Assembly: GCF_004363075.1 (NCBI RefSeq)
Contig: NZ_SNYN01000002.1
Span: forward strand, 310,001 to 374,000
Length of the DNA stretch: 64,000 nucleotides
Reading direction: 5' to 3'
Origin: Actinorugispora endophytica
GTDB taxonomy: Bacteria; Actinomycetota; Actinomycetes; Streptosporangiales; Streptosporangiaceae
Shown here: piece by piece, positions 7,950 to 18,400 of the stretch
How the letters are laid out: the number at the start of each line of letters is the position of its first letter
Numbering within the stretch: the first letter of the stretch is position 1
Notes under the pieces: generated by a model
What the model saw: only the letters and a program-made list of their open reading frames with translations
What the model was told of the DNA's origin: nothing
Database searches by the model: none
Translations under genes and position numbers: made by a program

Positions 7950-10900
7950 ATGGAGAACACCCCCGCCATCCCCGAGAACCCGCCCGCGTGGTGGGCCGCG
8001 CTGCCCGAGCGGGAGCGCAAAGCGCTGGAGAAAGCCGAGAGGACACCCGCCCCCGGGGTGCGCGCGGTGCTGGCCGCCGTCGCCGAGAACGCGGCCGACC
8101 GGGTGGCCGGCCTGGCCGCCGCGCTGTCGCAGAAGGAACGGCGCTCCTGCGCGCGCCTGCTCACGGCGTGGAGCCGCATCCTGCACGAGACGTACGACCG
8201 GCGCCTGAACACGCTGGTGATCGCGGCCGTGCTCTGCCAGGACTCCCCCGCCTCCGTCGCGGACCGGATCATCACCCTGGGGCCCGGCGCCACCGGCCCC
8301 GAGACCGGCGGCAGGATACTGGAGGTCCTGGCCGACCGGCCCGGGGAGTGGCTGGCCGCCGTCGCGCACCACATCGTCACCAGGGACGGCGGGATGCATC
8401 TGAGGCGCCACTTCCCCCTGGTCGAGCACCTGATCCTGCTCTCCGACACCCCCGTGTCCGCGGACAGGCGGTTCGTCCTGGGCTGGATGAACGACCGCAC
8501 CCCCGGCTTCTCCTACGAGGACTCGGCCTGGCCCGACGTCGTCGAGGAGGGCTCGGAGCCCCGTGCGGAGTACCGGGACTGGGACCTGTTCGTCGAGCGG
8601 CTGCGCGCCGACCCCCTCCTGGACAGGGTCCTGCCGCACGTGTTCGAGGCGGAGGGAGCCGGCCACCTGATGCGGTGGAACAGGCACTGGGCGATCGTGC
8701 TGTCCGCGTTCGCCGGGAGCGGGCGGGTGGACCGGGCCGCCCTCGTGGACGGCGCGCTGGGGCGGCTGCTGCGTCCGGGGCGCCCCGACGAGCTGCGCGG
8801 TTTCCGGGAGCTGCTCGACGCGCTGGCGCCCACCGGGGACGAGTACGCGGCCCGCGTCCCCGCGCTGCTGGCGCTGCTGTCCGACACCCCCTCCAGTGTC
8901 GCGGGATACGCGCAGAAGATCCTGGTCGGGTTGGACGAGGCGGGGCGTCTGTCCGACGAGCACCTGGCGGAGGCGTCGGCGTCGGTGCTGTTCCGCACCG
9001 AGAAGACGCTGGTACGCGCCCAGTTGTCGTGGCTGGACAGGGCCGCGCGCCGGGACCGGTCGCGGGCGGGGGTCGCGGTGCTGGCCGCCGCCGACGCGTT
9101 CGGCCATCCCGACCCGGCGCTCCAGGAGCGCGCGCTGGCTCTGGTGGAGCGCCATCTGAAGCACGCCGGGGACGCGGTCCGCGCCGATCTGGCGGCGGCG
9201 GCCGAGGCGCTGAGCCCGGCGCTGCGCCCCCGCGCCGCCGAGCTCCCGGGCGTGCCCGGCGGCGTTCCCGGATCGGAGGCGGCCGTCGTGCTGCCCGCCG
9301 TGCCCGAGGCCCGGCCGGTCGCGCCGCCGGTGACGGACCCGGCCGAGGCCGCCATCGAGATCAACGCGATCCTGGTGTCCATGCGGAGCGGAAGAGGGAC
9401 CGGCCGGTACGAGGCATCGGGCCTCTCCGTCGACGTCCCCACGTTCGAGCGGGTCCTGGACGGGCTGGTGCGGTGCGCCCACACCGACCGCGACGCCCTC
9501 CTCGCGGAGCTGCGCGCCGTCGCCGGGGCCCACCCGTCGGAGAACTGCGCACCCAACGACGACTGGAACATGGGCGACGTCCGCTGGGTGGTCGCCGAGG
9601 TGCTGGGAGAGGAGCGGAGCCCGAACCGCTGGGACCCGGGGTACCCCCACTCCGTCACGACCGTATACAGACGCTCCTACCACGGTTCGGCTCCGTTGAA
9701 CGCGGTGCTGCGGGAGCGGTTGCGTGAGGTGGCGGGGATGGTGGCCGGCGGGGACGGGCCGCCGTTCCTGTTGGCGGTGCCGACCCTGTCGGACGGGCGG
9801 ATCGATCCGGCGGTGCTGGTGGACCGGATCGCGGGGTACGAGCGGCTGGGCGTGGTCCCGGGCGGGGTGGACCTGTCGCAGGCGCTGCTGCGGGTGGACA
9901 CCACGGCGGCCACTGAGGGGGTCCTGGCGGACGCGCGGCGGTTGTCGTCGGAGGCGGGGGCCGGGCTCGCCGCCTGGCTCGAAGCGGGCGGACTCCCCGA
10001 ACCCGAACCCCTCCGCTCCGACGTCGACGACTGCCCGTGCGGCGAAAGGTCCCCGAGTCACCTGCTGTTCGGCGCGGAGCGGCTGACCGCGCCGTGCGCG
10101 CTGCACGAGGTCTTCGGGCCCGTGCTGGGGCCCGCGCGCGGCCTTCTGCACGAGGTCTTCGGGCCCGTGCGCGGACTCCACCGCGCCGAAGTCCCCAGAG
10201 CGGGGATCGACCACTGGCCGGCGGTGGTCCCGACGCGGCGGGAACTGGTCGCCCTCCGCCTGCAGGAAGCGTTCGCCGGCCGGAAGGCGCTGCTGCTTCC
10301 GGAGCTGGCCGCGGCGCACGGCCAGGCCGGCCCCGTCCTGCACATGGGGGTGGCCTGCGGTCTGGGTTCGGACGAGGACGAGCACCGGACGGCGGCGGTG
10401 GACGCGCTGCTGGTCCTGGCCGCGCGCGGCGACCTCGACACGGGACTGCTGGCCCGCGAGGTCGCCGAGGCGGCGCGCTGGGGGACCGTCAGGCCCGAGA
10501 GCCTGGCCGGGTCGATGCGCTCGCTCATCGACGCGGGCCTCCACCACGCCGCGTGGGAGGCGCTGGAGGGGGCGCTGCCGTTCCTGATCGACGACCTCCC
10601 GGTGGAGCCGGGCTACACCCCGGGCATGAGCCGGTCCGAGAAGGCGCGGGTGGAGAAGACGCGGAAGCTGGCCGACGTCTTCGAAGTGGCCGTCGACTGC
10701 GCCCACCTGTGCGGCGCGCGGGGCGGAATCCCCCAGGTGGACATGGTGGCCGGGCAGAAGGGCTCCTCCCGCCTCCTCAAGGAGGCCCGCAGGCTGCGCG
10801 CGGTGCTCGGCGGCACGCCGCGCGCCGACGAGCGGGCCGGGGCGCGGCCGGCGCCGTCCGGACCCCGGCCGGTGGCGCCGCCGGTCACCGGCGCCGCCGA

Positions 10901-12380
10901 GGCCGCCGCAGGGGTCGCGGCGGTCCTGGAGTCCGTCCGGACCGACTGGTCCCACCACGCCTACGTCGTCGGCGCCGACGTCCCCGTGTTCGAGCGGGTC
11001 CTGGACGGGCTGGTGCGCTGCGCCCACACCGACCGCGACGCCCTCCTCGCGGAGCTGCGCGCCGTCGCCGAGGCCTACCCGTGGCGGGACTTCCGGCGCG
11101 AGCTGGACTGGAACATGGGCGACGTCCGCTGTGTGGTGGCCGAGGCGCTGGGCGAGGCCAGGGGCGCGGAGGTGTGGGACGCCCCGCGCGTGATCCCGGC
11201 GCCGCAGGTGGACGACCCCTACCACGGTTCGGCTCCGTTGAACGCGGTGCTGCGGGAGCGGTTGCGGGAGGTGGCGGGGATGGTGGCCGGCGGGGACGGG
11301 CCGCCGTTCCTGTTGGCGGTGCCGACCCTGTCGGACGGGCGGATCGATCCGGCGGTGCTGGTGGACCGGATCGCGGGGTACGAGCGGCTGGGCGTGGTCC
11401 CGGGCGGGGTGGACCTGTCGCAGGCGCTGCTGCGGGTGGACACCGGCGCGGCCACTGAGGGGGTCCTGGCGGACGCGCGGCGGTTGTCGTCGGAGGCGGG
11501 GGCCGGGCTCGCCGCCTGGCTGGAGGCCGGCGGACTCCCCGAACCGGTGACGACACAGGGAAAGGTGGTCGAGTGCGCGACCCCCAGGGAGGACCCGGCG
11601 TACTGGTGCGGGTGCCGGCTCCGCCTGGGGGCCCTGCCGGTGCTGTTCACCTCCGAGCGGTCGGCCGCCCCGTGCGCCCTGCACGAGGTGTTCGCCCCCG
11701 TGCTGGCGGAGAGGAGCGATCCCCAGCACCACTACGTCCCGGTCGGCAACATCGGCCACTGGCCCGCCGTCCTCCCGCTCGGGCGGGAACTGGTCGCCGT
11801 CAACCTGCAGAGCGCCTTCGTCGAGAGGAAGGCGCCGCTGCTTCCGGAACTGGCCGCAGCGCACGGCCAGGCCGGTCCCGTCCTGCACATGGGGGTGGCC
11901 TGCGCGCTGCTCTCGGACGCGGCCCGGGTCCGGATGACGGCGGTGGACGCGCTGCTGGCCATGGCCGGGCGTGGGGACCTCGACGCGGAGCTGCTGGCCC
12001 GTCTCCTGGTCGGGATGTTCCAGGAGAGCGGATGGATGTCCCCGTTCCCGAAAGCGTGGAACCTGGCCCGGACCGTGCGCGAGGCCACTCGCGGCGGCGC
12101 CCACGCCGTGGTGTGGCGGGTCCTGGTGCGGGCGCTGCCCGGCCTGCTCGCCGACGCGGAGAAGGCGCTGCCGGCGAACGAGAGCCGGTTCGAGGGCCGG
12201 CGCAGCGGCATCGAACGGGCGCGGTCCACGAGCGTTGTGCTGGCGGAGGCCGTCGAGTGCGCCCGGCGCAGCGGAGCCAGGGGCGAGATCCCCGAGTTGA
12301 GCGCGGCGGCCGCGCTGGAGGGCCCCGCCCATCTGGTCAAGGAGGCCCGCCGCCTGCGCGACGCGCTCGCGGGAGCCTGA
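7950..12380 (+). CDS. Giant DUF6493-like protein, paralogue 1 (duplicated C-terminal module)
   Basis: 1476 residues, soluble, no signal peptide or membrane segment. An N-terminal alpha-helical unit (~1-440) with HEAT-like helices is followed by a Pro-rich linker (RPVAPPV) and two copies of a ~500-residue module (~453-960 and ~970-1476). Each module has FERVLDGLVRCA, APLNAVLRERLREVAGM, PPFLLAVPTLSDG, ERLGVVPGGVDLSQALLRV and ends with a Cys-rich C..LCGARG- or C.RSGARG-type helix. Paralogue 2 has a single module, so this one looks like an internal duplication. I recognise the family as the actinomycete DUF6493 type by general sequence pattern. The biochemical function is unknown. No catalytic motif is visible; a protein-interaction scaffold is plausible. 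Confidence 0.72.
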   Translation: MENTPAIPENPPAWWAALPERERKALEKAERTPAPGVRAVLAAVAENAADRVAGLAAALSQKERRSCARLLTAWSRILHETYDRRLNTLVIAAVLCQDSPASVADRIITLGPGATGPETGGRILEVLADRPGEWLAAVAHHIVTRDGGMHLRRHFPLVEHLILLSDTPVSADRRFVLGWMNDRTPGFSYEDSAWPDVVEEGSEPRAEYRDWDLFVERLRADPLLDRVLPHVFEAEGAGHLMRWNRHWAIVLSAFAGSGRVDRAALVDGALGRLLRPGRPDELRGFRELLDALAPTGDEYAARVPALLALLSDTPSSVAGYAQKILVGLDEAGRLSDEHLAEASASVLFRTEKTLVRAQLSWLDRAARRDRSRAGVAVLAAADAFGHPDPALQERALALVERHLKHAGDAVRADLAAAAEALSPALRPRAAELPGVPGGVPGSEAAVVLPAVPEARPVAPPVTDPAEAAIEINAILVSMRSGRGTGRYEASGLSVDVPTFERVLDGLVRCAHTDRDALLAELRAVAGAHPSENCAPNDDWNMGDVRWVVAEVLGEERSPNRWDPGYPHSVTTVYRRSYHGSAPLNAVLRERLREVAGMVAGGDGPPFLLAVPTLSDGRIDPAVLVDRIAGYERLGVVPGGVDLSQALLRVDTTAATEGVLADARRLSSEAGAGLAAWLEAGGLPEPEPLRSDVDDCPCGERSPSHLLFGAERLTAPCALHEVFGPVLGPARGLLHEVFGPVRGLHRAEVPRAGIDHWPAVVPTRRELVALRLQEAFAGRKALLLPELAAAHGQAGPVLHMGVACGLGSDEDEHRTAAVDALLVLAARGDLDTGLLAREVAEAARWGTVRPESLAGSMRSLIDAGLHHAAWEALEGALPFLIDDLPVEPGYTPGMSRSEKARVEKTRKLADVFEVAVDCAHLCGARGGIPQVDMVAGQKGSSRLLKEARRLRAVLGGTPRADERAGARPAPSGPRPVAPPVTGAAEAAAGVAAVLESVRTDWSHHAYVVGADVPVFERVLDGLVRCAHTDRDALLAELRAVAEAYPWRDFRRELDWNMGDVRCVVAEALGEARGAEVWDAPRVIPAPQVDDPYHGSAPLNAVLRERLREVAGMVAGGDGPPFLLAVPTLSDGRIDPAVLVDRIAGYERLGVVPGGVDLSQALLRVDTGAATEGVLADARRLSSEAGAGLAAWLEAGGLPEPVTTQGKVVECATPREDPAYWCGCRLRLGALPVLFTSERSAAPCALHEVFAPVLAERSDPQHHYVPVGNIGHWPAVLPLGRELVAVNLQSAFVERKAPLLPELAAAHGQAGPVLHMGVACALLSDAARVRMTAVDALLAMAGRGDLDAELLARLLVGMFQESGWMSPFPKAWNLARTVREATRGGAHAVVWRVLVRALPGLLADAEKALPANESRFEGRRSGIERARSTSVVLAEAVECARRSGARGEIPELSAAAALEGPAHLVKEARRLRDALAGA
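9681..10001 (+). repeat. First of five nearly identical ~320-bp coding repeats in the DUF6493 genes
   Basis: The tract starting near CACGGTTCGGCTCCGTTG and running to about GGACTCCCCGAACC occurs at 9681-10001, 11223-11546, 14252-14574, 17246-17570 and 18784-19107 and is almost unchanged at DNA level, while flanking module DNA has diverged. It encodes APLNAVLRERLREVAGM...LAAWLEAGGLPEP. A second tract (about 8910-9230, 13502-13820, 16510-16830) is similarly conserved in the N-terminal units. Confidence 0.85.
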
Positions 12381-12420
12381 CCGGCCGGGCCTCCGCCGAA
12401 GAGGCGGAGGCCCGGCCGGT
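12380..12420 (+). terminator. 18-bp perfect hairpin at end of DUF6493 paralogue 1
   Basis: Arms 12380-12397 and 12403-12420 are perfectly complementary around the loop GAAGA. The stem starts on the last base of the stop codon. There is no T-run, as usual for high-GC actinomycete terminators. Confidence 0.75.
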
Positions 12421-12474
12421 CCCCGCTCCGGGACAACACGGAAGGGCTTCCCCGACGATCCAGGTCCCGGGGGT

Positions 12475-12497
12475 CTGTCGGCGGACGGCCCTAGGGT
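12475..12497 (+). promoter_or_regulatory. Second RecA-NDp/PafBC-like promoter
   Basis: CTGTCGGCG-N8-TAGGGT with the ATG of paralogue 2 seven nt after the -10. The block from CCAGGTCCCGGGGG to the -10 is the same as ahead of paralogue 1, so the promoter was duplicated with the gene. A leaderless transcript is likely. Confidence 0.5.
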
Positions 12498-12504
12498 CTC
12501 CTCC

Positions 12505-15354
12505 ATGGAAACCACTGCCCCCACCGTTCCCGGGAACCCGCCCGCGTGGTCGGCCGCGCTGCCCGAGCGGGAGCGGACCGTGCTGGAGAAGGCCGGGAAG
12601 ACGCTCACCGCCCAGACGCGCGCCGTGCTGTCGGCCGTGGCCGAGGAGAAGAACGACCGCCTGCCCGGTCTGGTCGCCGCGCTGTCGGAGCAGGAGCGGC
12701 GCGCCTGCGGGCGTGTGCTCAAGGCGTGGCTGGCGCCGATGCACGAGACCTCCGAGGACTACAGGGTGCGGACCTCCGAGGTGTGGCAGGCCGCCGAGCG
12801 GCGCAAGGAAGCGCTGAAGGTGGCGGGCGCGGGCTGCGCCACGGGCGCGGCCGACGCCGCCCGGTGGATCACCCACCGGAGCCTGTCGGAGCAGTGCGAC
12901 ACCTCCACCCTCCTGGAGGTCCTGCTCGACCGGCCCGCGGAGTGGCTGGCCGACGTCGCGCACCGCGTCGTGGCCCGGTCCGGCCGGGAGGACTGGCCGT
13001 GGGGCCGCTTCCCCCTGGTCGAGCACCTGATCCTGCGCTCCGGCGCCGCCGTGCCCACCGACGGGCGGTTCGTGATGGCGTGGATGAGAAACAGCATGTG
13101 GTACGACAGCGGATTCGCCTGGACCGACGTCCTCGACGGGAAGGCGGTGCTGCGCCGCGAGGGCCGGAAGTGGGACTCGTTCGACGAGCGGCTGCGCGAC
13201 GACCCCTTCCTGGACGACCTGGTGCCGCTGCTGTTCGAGGCGGACGGTGCCGGCCACCTGATGCAGCGGAGCGACCGGTGGATTCCCGCGCTGGTCGGGT
13301 TGGCCGGGGACGGGCGTCTCGACCGGGGGATGCTGGTCGACGGCGCGCTGGGGCGGCTGCTGCGTCCGGGCCGCCCCAACGAGCTGCGGGGCTTCCGGGA
13401 GCTGCTCGACGCGCTGGCGCCCACCGAGGACGAGTACGCGGCCCACACCGTCACGCTGCTGCGGATCCTGCCCGACGCGCCCTCGCCGGAGGCGGGCTAC
13501 GCCCAGAAGATCCTGGTCGGGTTGGACGAGGCGGGGCGTCTGTCCGACGAGCACCTGGCGGACGCGTCGGCGTCGGTGCTGTTCCGGCCGGAGAAGGTTC
13601 TGGTACGCGCCCAGTTGTCGTGGCTGGACAGGGCCGCGCGCCGGGACCGGTCGCGGGCGGGGGTGGTGGTGCCGGCCGCGGCCGTGGCGTTCGGCCATCC
13701 CGACCCGGCGCTCCAGGAGCGCGCGCTGGCTCTGGTGGAGCGCCATCTGAAGCACGCCGGGGACGCGGTCCGCGCCGATCTGGCGGCGGCCGTCGAGGCG
13801 CTGAGCCCGGCACTGCGCCCCCGCGCCGCCGAACTCCTGGGCGTTCCCGACAGCGTTCCCGGACCGGAGGCGGCCGCCGTGCTGCCCGCCGTGCCCGAGG
13901 CCCGGCCGGTCGCGCCGCCGGTGACGGACCCGGCCGAGGCCGCCATCGAGCTCAACGCGGCCCTGGCGGCCGTCCGGGACCGGTGGGTCGGCTACTCCCG
14001 CGACTACCGCGTCCTCATCGACGTCCCCGTGTTCGAGCGGGTCCTGGACGGGCTGGTGCGCTGCGCCCGCGCCGACCGCGACGCCCTCCTCGCGGAGCTG
14101 CGCGCCGTCGCCCGCGACCACCCGTGGCGGGAGGTCGGGGACGGCGACGACGACTGGGACATGGCGGGAATCCGCTGCGTGGTCGCCGAGGCGCTGGGCG
14201 AGTCCGAGGGCCCGAAGACGTGGGAGACCCGGCGGGCGGCCGGCGGCTACTACGGCACGGCTCCGTTGAACGCGGTGCTGCGGGAGCGGTTGCGTGAGGT
14301 GGCGGGGATGGTGGTCGGCGGGGACGGGCCGCCGTTCCTGTTGGCGGTGCCGACCCTGTCGGACGGGCGGATCGATCCGGCGGTGCTGGTGGACCGGATC
14401 GTGGGGTACGAGCGGCTGGGCGTGGTCCCGGGCGGGGTGGACCTGTCGCAGGCGCTGCTGCGGGTGGACACCGGCGCGGCCACTGAGGGGGTCCTGGCGG
14501 ACGCGCGGCGGTTGTCGTCGGAGGCGGGGGCCGGGCTTGCCGCCTGGCTGGAGGCCGGCGGACTCCCCGAACCGAAGGCGGACCGCGCGAACACCGCCGA
14601 CTGCTCCTGCGGGGACCGCCACGCCTCGCATCTGCTGTTCGCCTGGGAACAGGTGGCCGCGCCGTGCGCGCTGCACCCGGTCTTCGACGACGTGCTGGAC
14701 GGGAACCGCTACCCCCAGCACAGCCTCGTCCCGTACCGCAACAACGACCACTGGCCCGCGGCGCTCCCGCTCGACCGCGAACTGGTCGCCCTGCACCTGC
14801 AGAAGCCGTTCCCCGAGGGCAGGGCGCCGCTGCTGCCCGCCCTGGCCGCCGCGCACGGCGCGGCCGGTCCCGTCCTGCACATGGGCGCGGCGAACGGGCT
14901 CGGGACGGACCACGCCGACGTCCGGGCGCAGGCGGTGGACGCGGTGCTGGTCCTGGCCGCGCGCGGCGACCTCGACACGGAGCTGCTGGCGGGGGAGCTG
15001 GCCGGGGCCGCGCGGCGCGGCCTCGACACCGAGGGGCTGGCCGAGTCGCTGCGCGCGCTGGTCCACAGCGGCCTGCACGCCGTGGTGTGGGCGCTGCTGT
15101 CGGCGGCGCTGCCCGTCCTGGCCGACGACGTCCCCGCGGAGCTGCGGATCGTCAGGGACATGGACTGGACGCTGGAGAAGAGGGTCACGAGGGCGCGAGG
15201 GCTGACCGGAGTACTGGAGGTCGCCGCCGAGTGCGCCCGGCTGTGCGGAGCGGGGGGAGAGATGCCCCAGGTCAGCGCTCTGGCCGCCCGCAAGGGCGCC
15301 AACCGCCTGGTCAAGGCGGCCCGTACCCTGCGCACGGTCCTCGCGGGAAGCTGA
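12505..15354 (+). CDS. DUF6493-like protein, paralogue 2 (single C-terminal module)
   Basis: 949 residues, the shortest and probably the basic architecture: N-terminal helical unit (~1-455) containing KVAGAGCATGAADAARWI and the FRPEKVLVRAQLSWLDRAARRD motif, the linker EARPVAPPVTDPAEAA (~463), and one module (~467-949). The module holds a CxC motif (DCSCGDRHASHLLF) and ends ECARLCGAGGEMPQV...RTVLAG. No enzyme motif, signal or membrane helix is seen. It has its own promoter and is separated from paralogue 1 by a terminator, so the three genes are likely separate transcripts. Function unknown; family call by recognition of the general DUF6493 pattern. Confidence 0.72.
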   Translation: METTAPTVPGNPPAWSAALPERERTVLEKAGKTLTAQTRAVLSAVAEEKNDRLPGLVAALSEQERRACGRVLKAWLAPMHETSEDYRVRTSEVWQAAERRKEALKVAGAGCATGAADAARWITHRSLSEQCDTSTLLEVLLDRPAEWLADVAHRVVARSGREDWPWGRFPLVEHLILRSGAAVPTDGRFVMAWMRNSMWYDSGFAWTDVLDGKAVLRREGRKWDSFDERLRDDPFLDDLVPLLFEADGAGHLMQRSDRWIPALVGLAGDGRLDRGMLVDGALGRLLRPGRPNELRGFRELLDALAPTEDEYAAHTVTLLRILPDAPSPEAGYAQKILVGLDEAGRLSDEHLADASASVLFRPEKVLVRAQLSWLDRAARRDRSRAGVVVPAAAVAFGHPDPALQERALALVERHLKHAGDAVRADLAAAVEALSPALRPRAAELLGVPDSVPGPEAAAVLPAVPEARPVAPPVTDPAEAAIELNAALAAVRDRWVGYSRDYRVLIDVPVFERVLDGLVRCARADRDALLAELRAVARDHPWREVGDGDDDWDMAGIRCVVAEALGESEGPKTWETRRAAGGYYGTAPLNAVLRERLREVAGMVVGGDGPPFLLAVPTLSDGRIDPAVLVDRIVGYERLGVVPGGVDLSQALLRVDTGAATEGVLADARRLSSEAGAGLAAWLEAGGLPEPKADRANTADCSCGDRHASHLLFAWEQVAAPCALHPVFDDVLDGNRYPQHSLVPYRNNDHWPAALPLDRELVALHLQKPFPEGRAPLLPALAAAHGAAGPVLHMGAANGLGTDHADVRAQAVDAVLVLAARGDLDTELLAGELAGAARRGLDTEGLAESLRALVHSGLHAVVWALLSAALPVLADDVPAELRIVRDMDWTLEKRVTRARGLTGVLEVAAECARLCGAGGEMPQVSALAARKGANRLVKAARTLRTVLAGS

Positions 15355-15370
15355 CGGCCCGTCGCGCGAC

Positions 15371-15434
15371 TGCCGGTGATCCCGACGCCCCCGGGAACGG
15401 TCATAGCGGGGCGCTAGCGTCAAGATCACCGGCA
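15371..15434. repeat. Degenerate copy of the GGTGATC palindromic element
   Basis: Arms TGCCGGTGATC (15371-15381) and GATCACCGGCA (15424-15434) are perfect; the interior is diverged but keeps GTCAAGATCACC as in the 1055-1116 element. It lies 16 nt after the paralogue 2 stop, so it may serve as its terminator. Confidence 0.6.
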
Positions 15435-15490
15435 GGCCCCAGTGGGGCGCACTCCGGACACCGAACAGCCGAGCAGAATGGAAACCCCCC

Positions 15491-18400
15491 ATGGAAACCG
15501 TCTTCCCCGCAGACTCCGGGAACCCGCCCGCGTGGTCGGCCGCGCTGCCCGAGCGGGAACGGGCCGTGCTGGAGAAGGCGGTGCCGGAGAAGGCCGGGAA
15601 GACGCTCACCCCCCAGGCGTCGGCGGTGCTGGCGGCGGTGGCCGACGGCGCGGCCGAGCGCCTGCCGGAGTTGGTCGCCGTGTTGTCGGAGCAGGAGCGG
15701 CGTTCCTGCCTGCGCCTCCTCAGGGCGTGGCTGGCGCCGATGCACGAGACCTCCGAGGACTACGGGACACGGACCCCGGAGGTGTGGCAGGCCGCCGAGC
15801 GGCGCAAGGAGGCGCTGAGGGTGGCGTGCGCGGGCTGCGCCGCGGGCGCGGCCGACGCCGCCAAGTGGATCACCCACCGGAGCATCGAATGGTCGAGGGG
15901 CAACGACCTCCTGGTCCTGCGGACCCTGGCCGAACGGCCGAAGGAGTGGCTGGCCGACGTCGCCCAGCGCGTCCTCGCCCGCACCAGCCGCGACGACCTG
16001 GCCTGGGGCCGCTTCCCCCTGGTCGAGGGGCTGGTCGCGCTCTCCGACGCCCCCGTCTTCGCGAACGAGCGGTTCGTCCTGGGCTGGTTGAACGACCGCA
16101 CCCCCAACTGGTCCTTCACGGGGTCCGCCTGGCCCGACGTCGTCGATGAGGGCTCGGAGCCCCGTGCGGAGTACGGGGACTGGGACCTGTTCGTCGACCG
16201 GCTGCGCGCCGACCCCTTTCTCGACAGGGTCCTGCCGCACGTGTTCGACGCCGACGGCAGCGGCCACCTGATGCAGCGGAGAAAGCACTGGGCGATCGTG
16301 CTGTCCGCGTTCGCCGGGAGCGGGCGTCTCGACCGGGGGATGCTGGTCGACGGCGCGCTGGGGCGGCTGCTGCGTCCGGGGCGCCCCAACGAGCTGCGGG
16401 GCTTCCGGGAGCTGCTCGACGCGCTGGCGCCCACCGGGGACGAGTACGCGGCCCACACCGTCACGCTGCTGCGGATCCTGCCCGACGCGCCCTCGCCGGA
16501 GGCGGGCTACGCGCAGAAGATCCTGGTCGGGTTGGACGAGGCGGGGCGTCTGTCCGACGAGCACCTGGCGGAGGCGTCGGCGTCGGTGCTGTTCCGCACC
16601 GAGAAGACGCTGGTACGCGCCCAGTTGTCGTGGCTGGACAGGGCCGCGCGCCGGGACCGGTCGCGGGCGGGGGTCGCGGTGCTGGCCGCCGCCGACGCGT
16701 TCGGCCATCCCGACCCGGCGCTCCAGGAGCGCGCGCTGGCTCTGGTGGAGCGCCATCTGAAGCACGCCGGGGACGCGGTCCGCGCCGATCTGACGGCGGC
16801 GGCCGAGGCGCTGAGCCCGGCACTGCGCCCCCGCGCCGCCGAACTCCTGGGCGCGTCGGAAACCGGGGAGCAGGCCGGTCCGGCCGTCGTGCTGCCCGCC
16901 GTGCCCGAGGCCAGGCCGGTCGCGCCGCCGATCACCGGCGCGGCCGAGGTCGCCATCGAGATCAACGCGATCCTGGTGTCCATGCGGAGCGGAGGAGGGG
17001 AGGCATCGGGCCTCTCCGTCGACGTTCCCGCGTTCGAGCGGGTCCTGGACGGGCTGGTGCGGTGCGCCCGCGCCGACCGCGACGCCCTCCTCGCGGAGCT
17101 GCGCGCCGTCGCCGAGGCCCACCCGTGGGGGATGCACCGGTGCGGTGACGACTGGCACCCGGGCGACGTGCGCCACGTGGTCGCCGAGGCGCTGGGAGAG
17201 GAGCCGAGGAAGGCCGATTGCGGGTACCAGGGGTTCTGGCACCCCCACGGTTCGGCTCCGTTGAGCGCGGTGCTGCGGGAGCGGTTGCGTGAGGTGGCGG
17301 GGATGGTGGCCGGCGGGGACGGGCCGCCGTTCCTGTTGGCGGTGCCGACCCTGTCGGACGGGCGGATCGATCCGGCGGTGCTGGTGGACCGGATCGCCGG
17401 GTACGAGCGGCTGGGCGTGGTCCCGGGCGGGGTGGACCTGTCGCAGGCGCTGCTGCGGGTGGACACCGGCGCGGCCGACGAGGGGGTCCTGGACGATGCG
17501 CGGCGGTTGTCGTCGGAGGCGGGGGCCGGGCTCTCCGCCTGGCTCGAAGCGGGCGGACTCCCCGAACCCGAACCCGTCCGCGAGGACGTCGGCGCCTGCC
17601 GGTGCGGTTACTTCCAGAAGAACCACCTGATGTTCGTCCACGAGGGGCTGACCGCGCCGTGCGCGCTGCACGAGGTCTTCGCGCCCCTCCTGGGAACCGG
17701 ATCCGCGCCCCGGAGCAGGACCGTCCCCGATTCGGGGGTCGACGGCTGGTCGGCGGCGCTCCCTCTCCGGCGCGAACTGGTCGCCCTGCACCTGCAGCAG
17801 GCGTTCCTCAACGGCAAGGCGCCGCTGCTGCCCGTCCTGGCCGAGGCGCGCGGAGCGGCCGGTCCCGCCCTGCACCTGGGCGTGGCCTGCGCTCTGGGCT
17901 CGAAACGGGAGGAGCACCGGACGGCGGCGGTGGACGCGCTGCTGGCCATGGCCGCGCGCGGCGACCTCGACACAGGACTACTGGTCAGCGAAATGGTCGA
18001 AGCGGTCCGCTACGGGGTCGTCGAACCCGGGGGCCTGGCCGCGTCGACGCGCGCGCTCGTCGGTCTCGGATTCCACCGCACGGCGTGGGCGGCACTGGAG
18101 GCGGTGCTGCCGATCCTGATCGAGGCGTCCCCGCTGGAGCCCAACTACACCAAGTACATGAACTGGCAGGAGAAGGACCGGGTAGCGAAGACGCGGGAAC
18201 TGGGCGAGGTCGTGGAGGCGGCCGCCGAGTGCGCCCATCTGTGCGGCGCCAAGGGCGAGATCCCCCAGGTGAGCGCCCTGGCCGCGCGCAAGGGATCGGG
18301 ACGGCTGCTCAAGGCGGCCCGCACGCTGCGCGGCGCTCTCGGTGGTGGGGCCGCCTCCGCCGACGGCTCCGGAGCGGTCCCCGACGCCGCGCCGCCCGCC

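Noticed and set aside
7872-12722. 1616-codon minus-strand frame across DUF6493 paralogue 1
   Set aside because: Antisense artefact of GC bias; same occurs opposite paralogues 2 and 3. The repeated protein motifs are only sensible on the plus strand.
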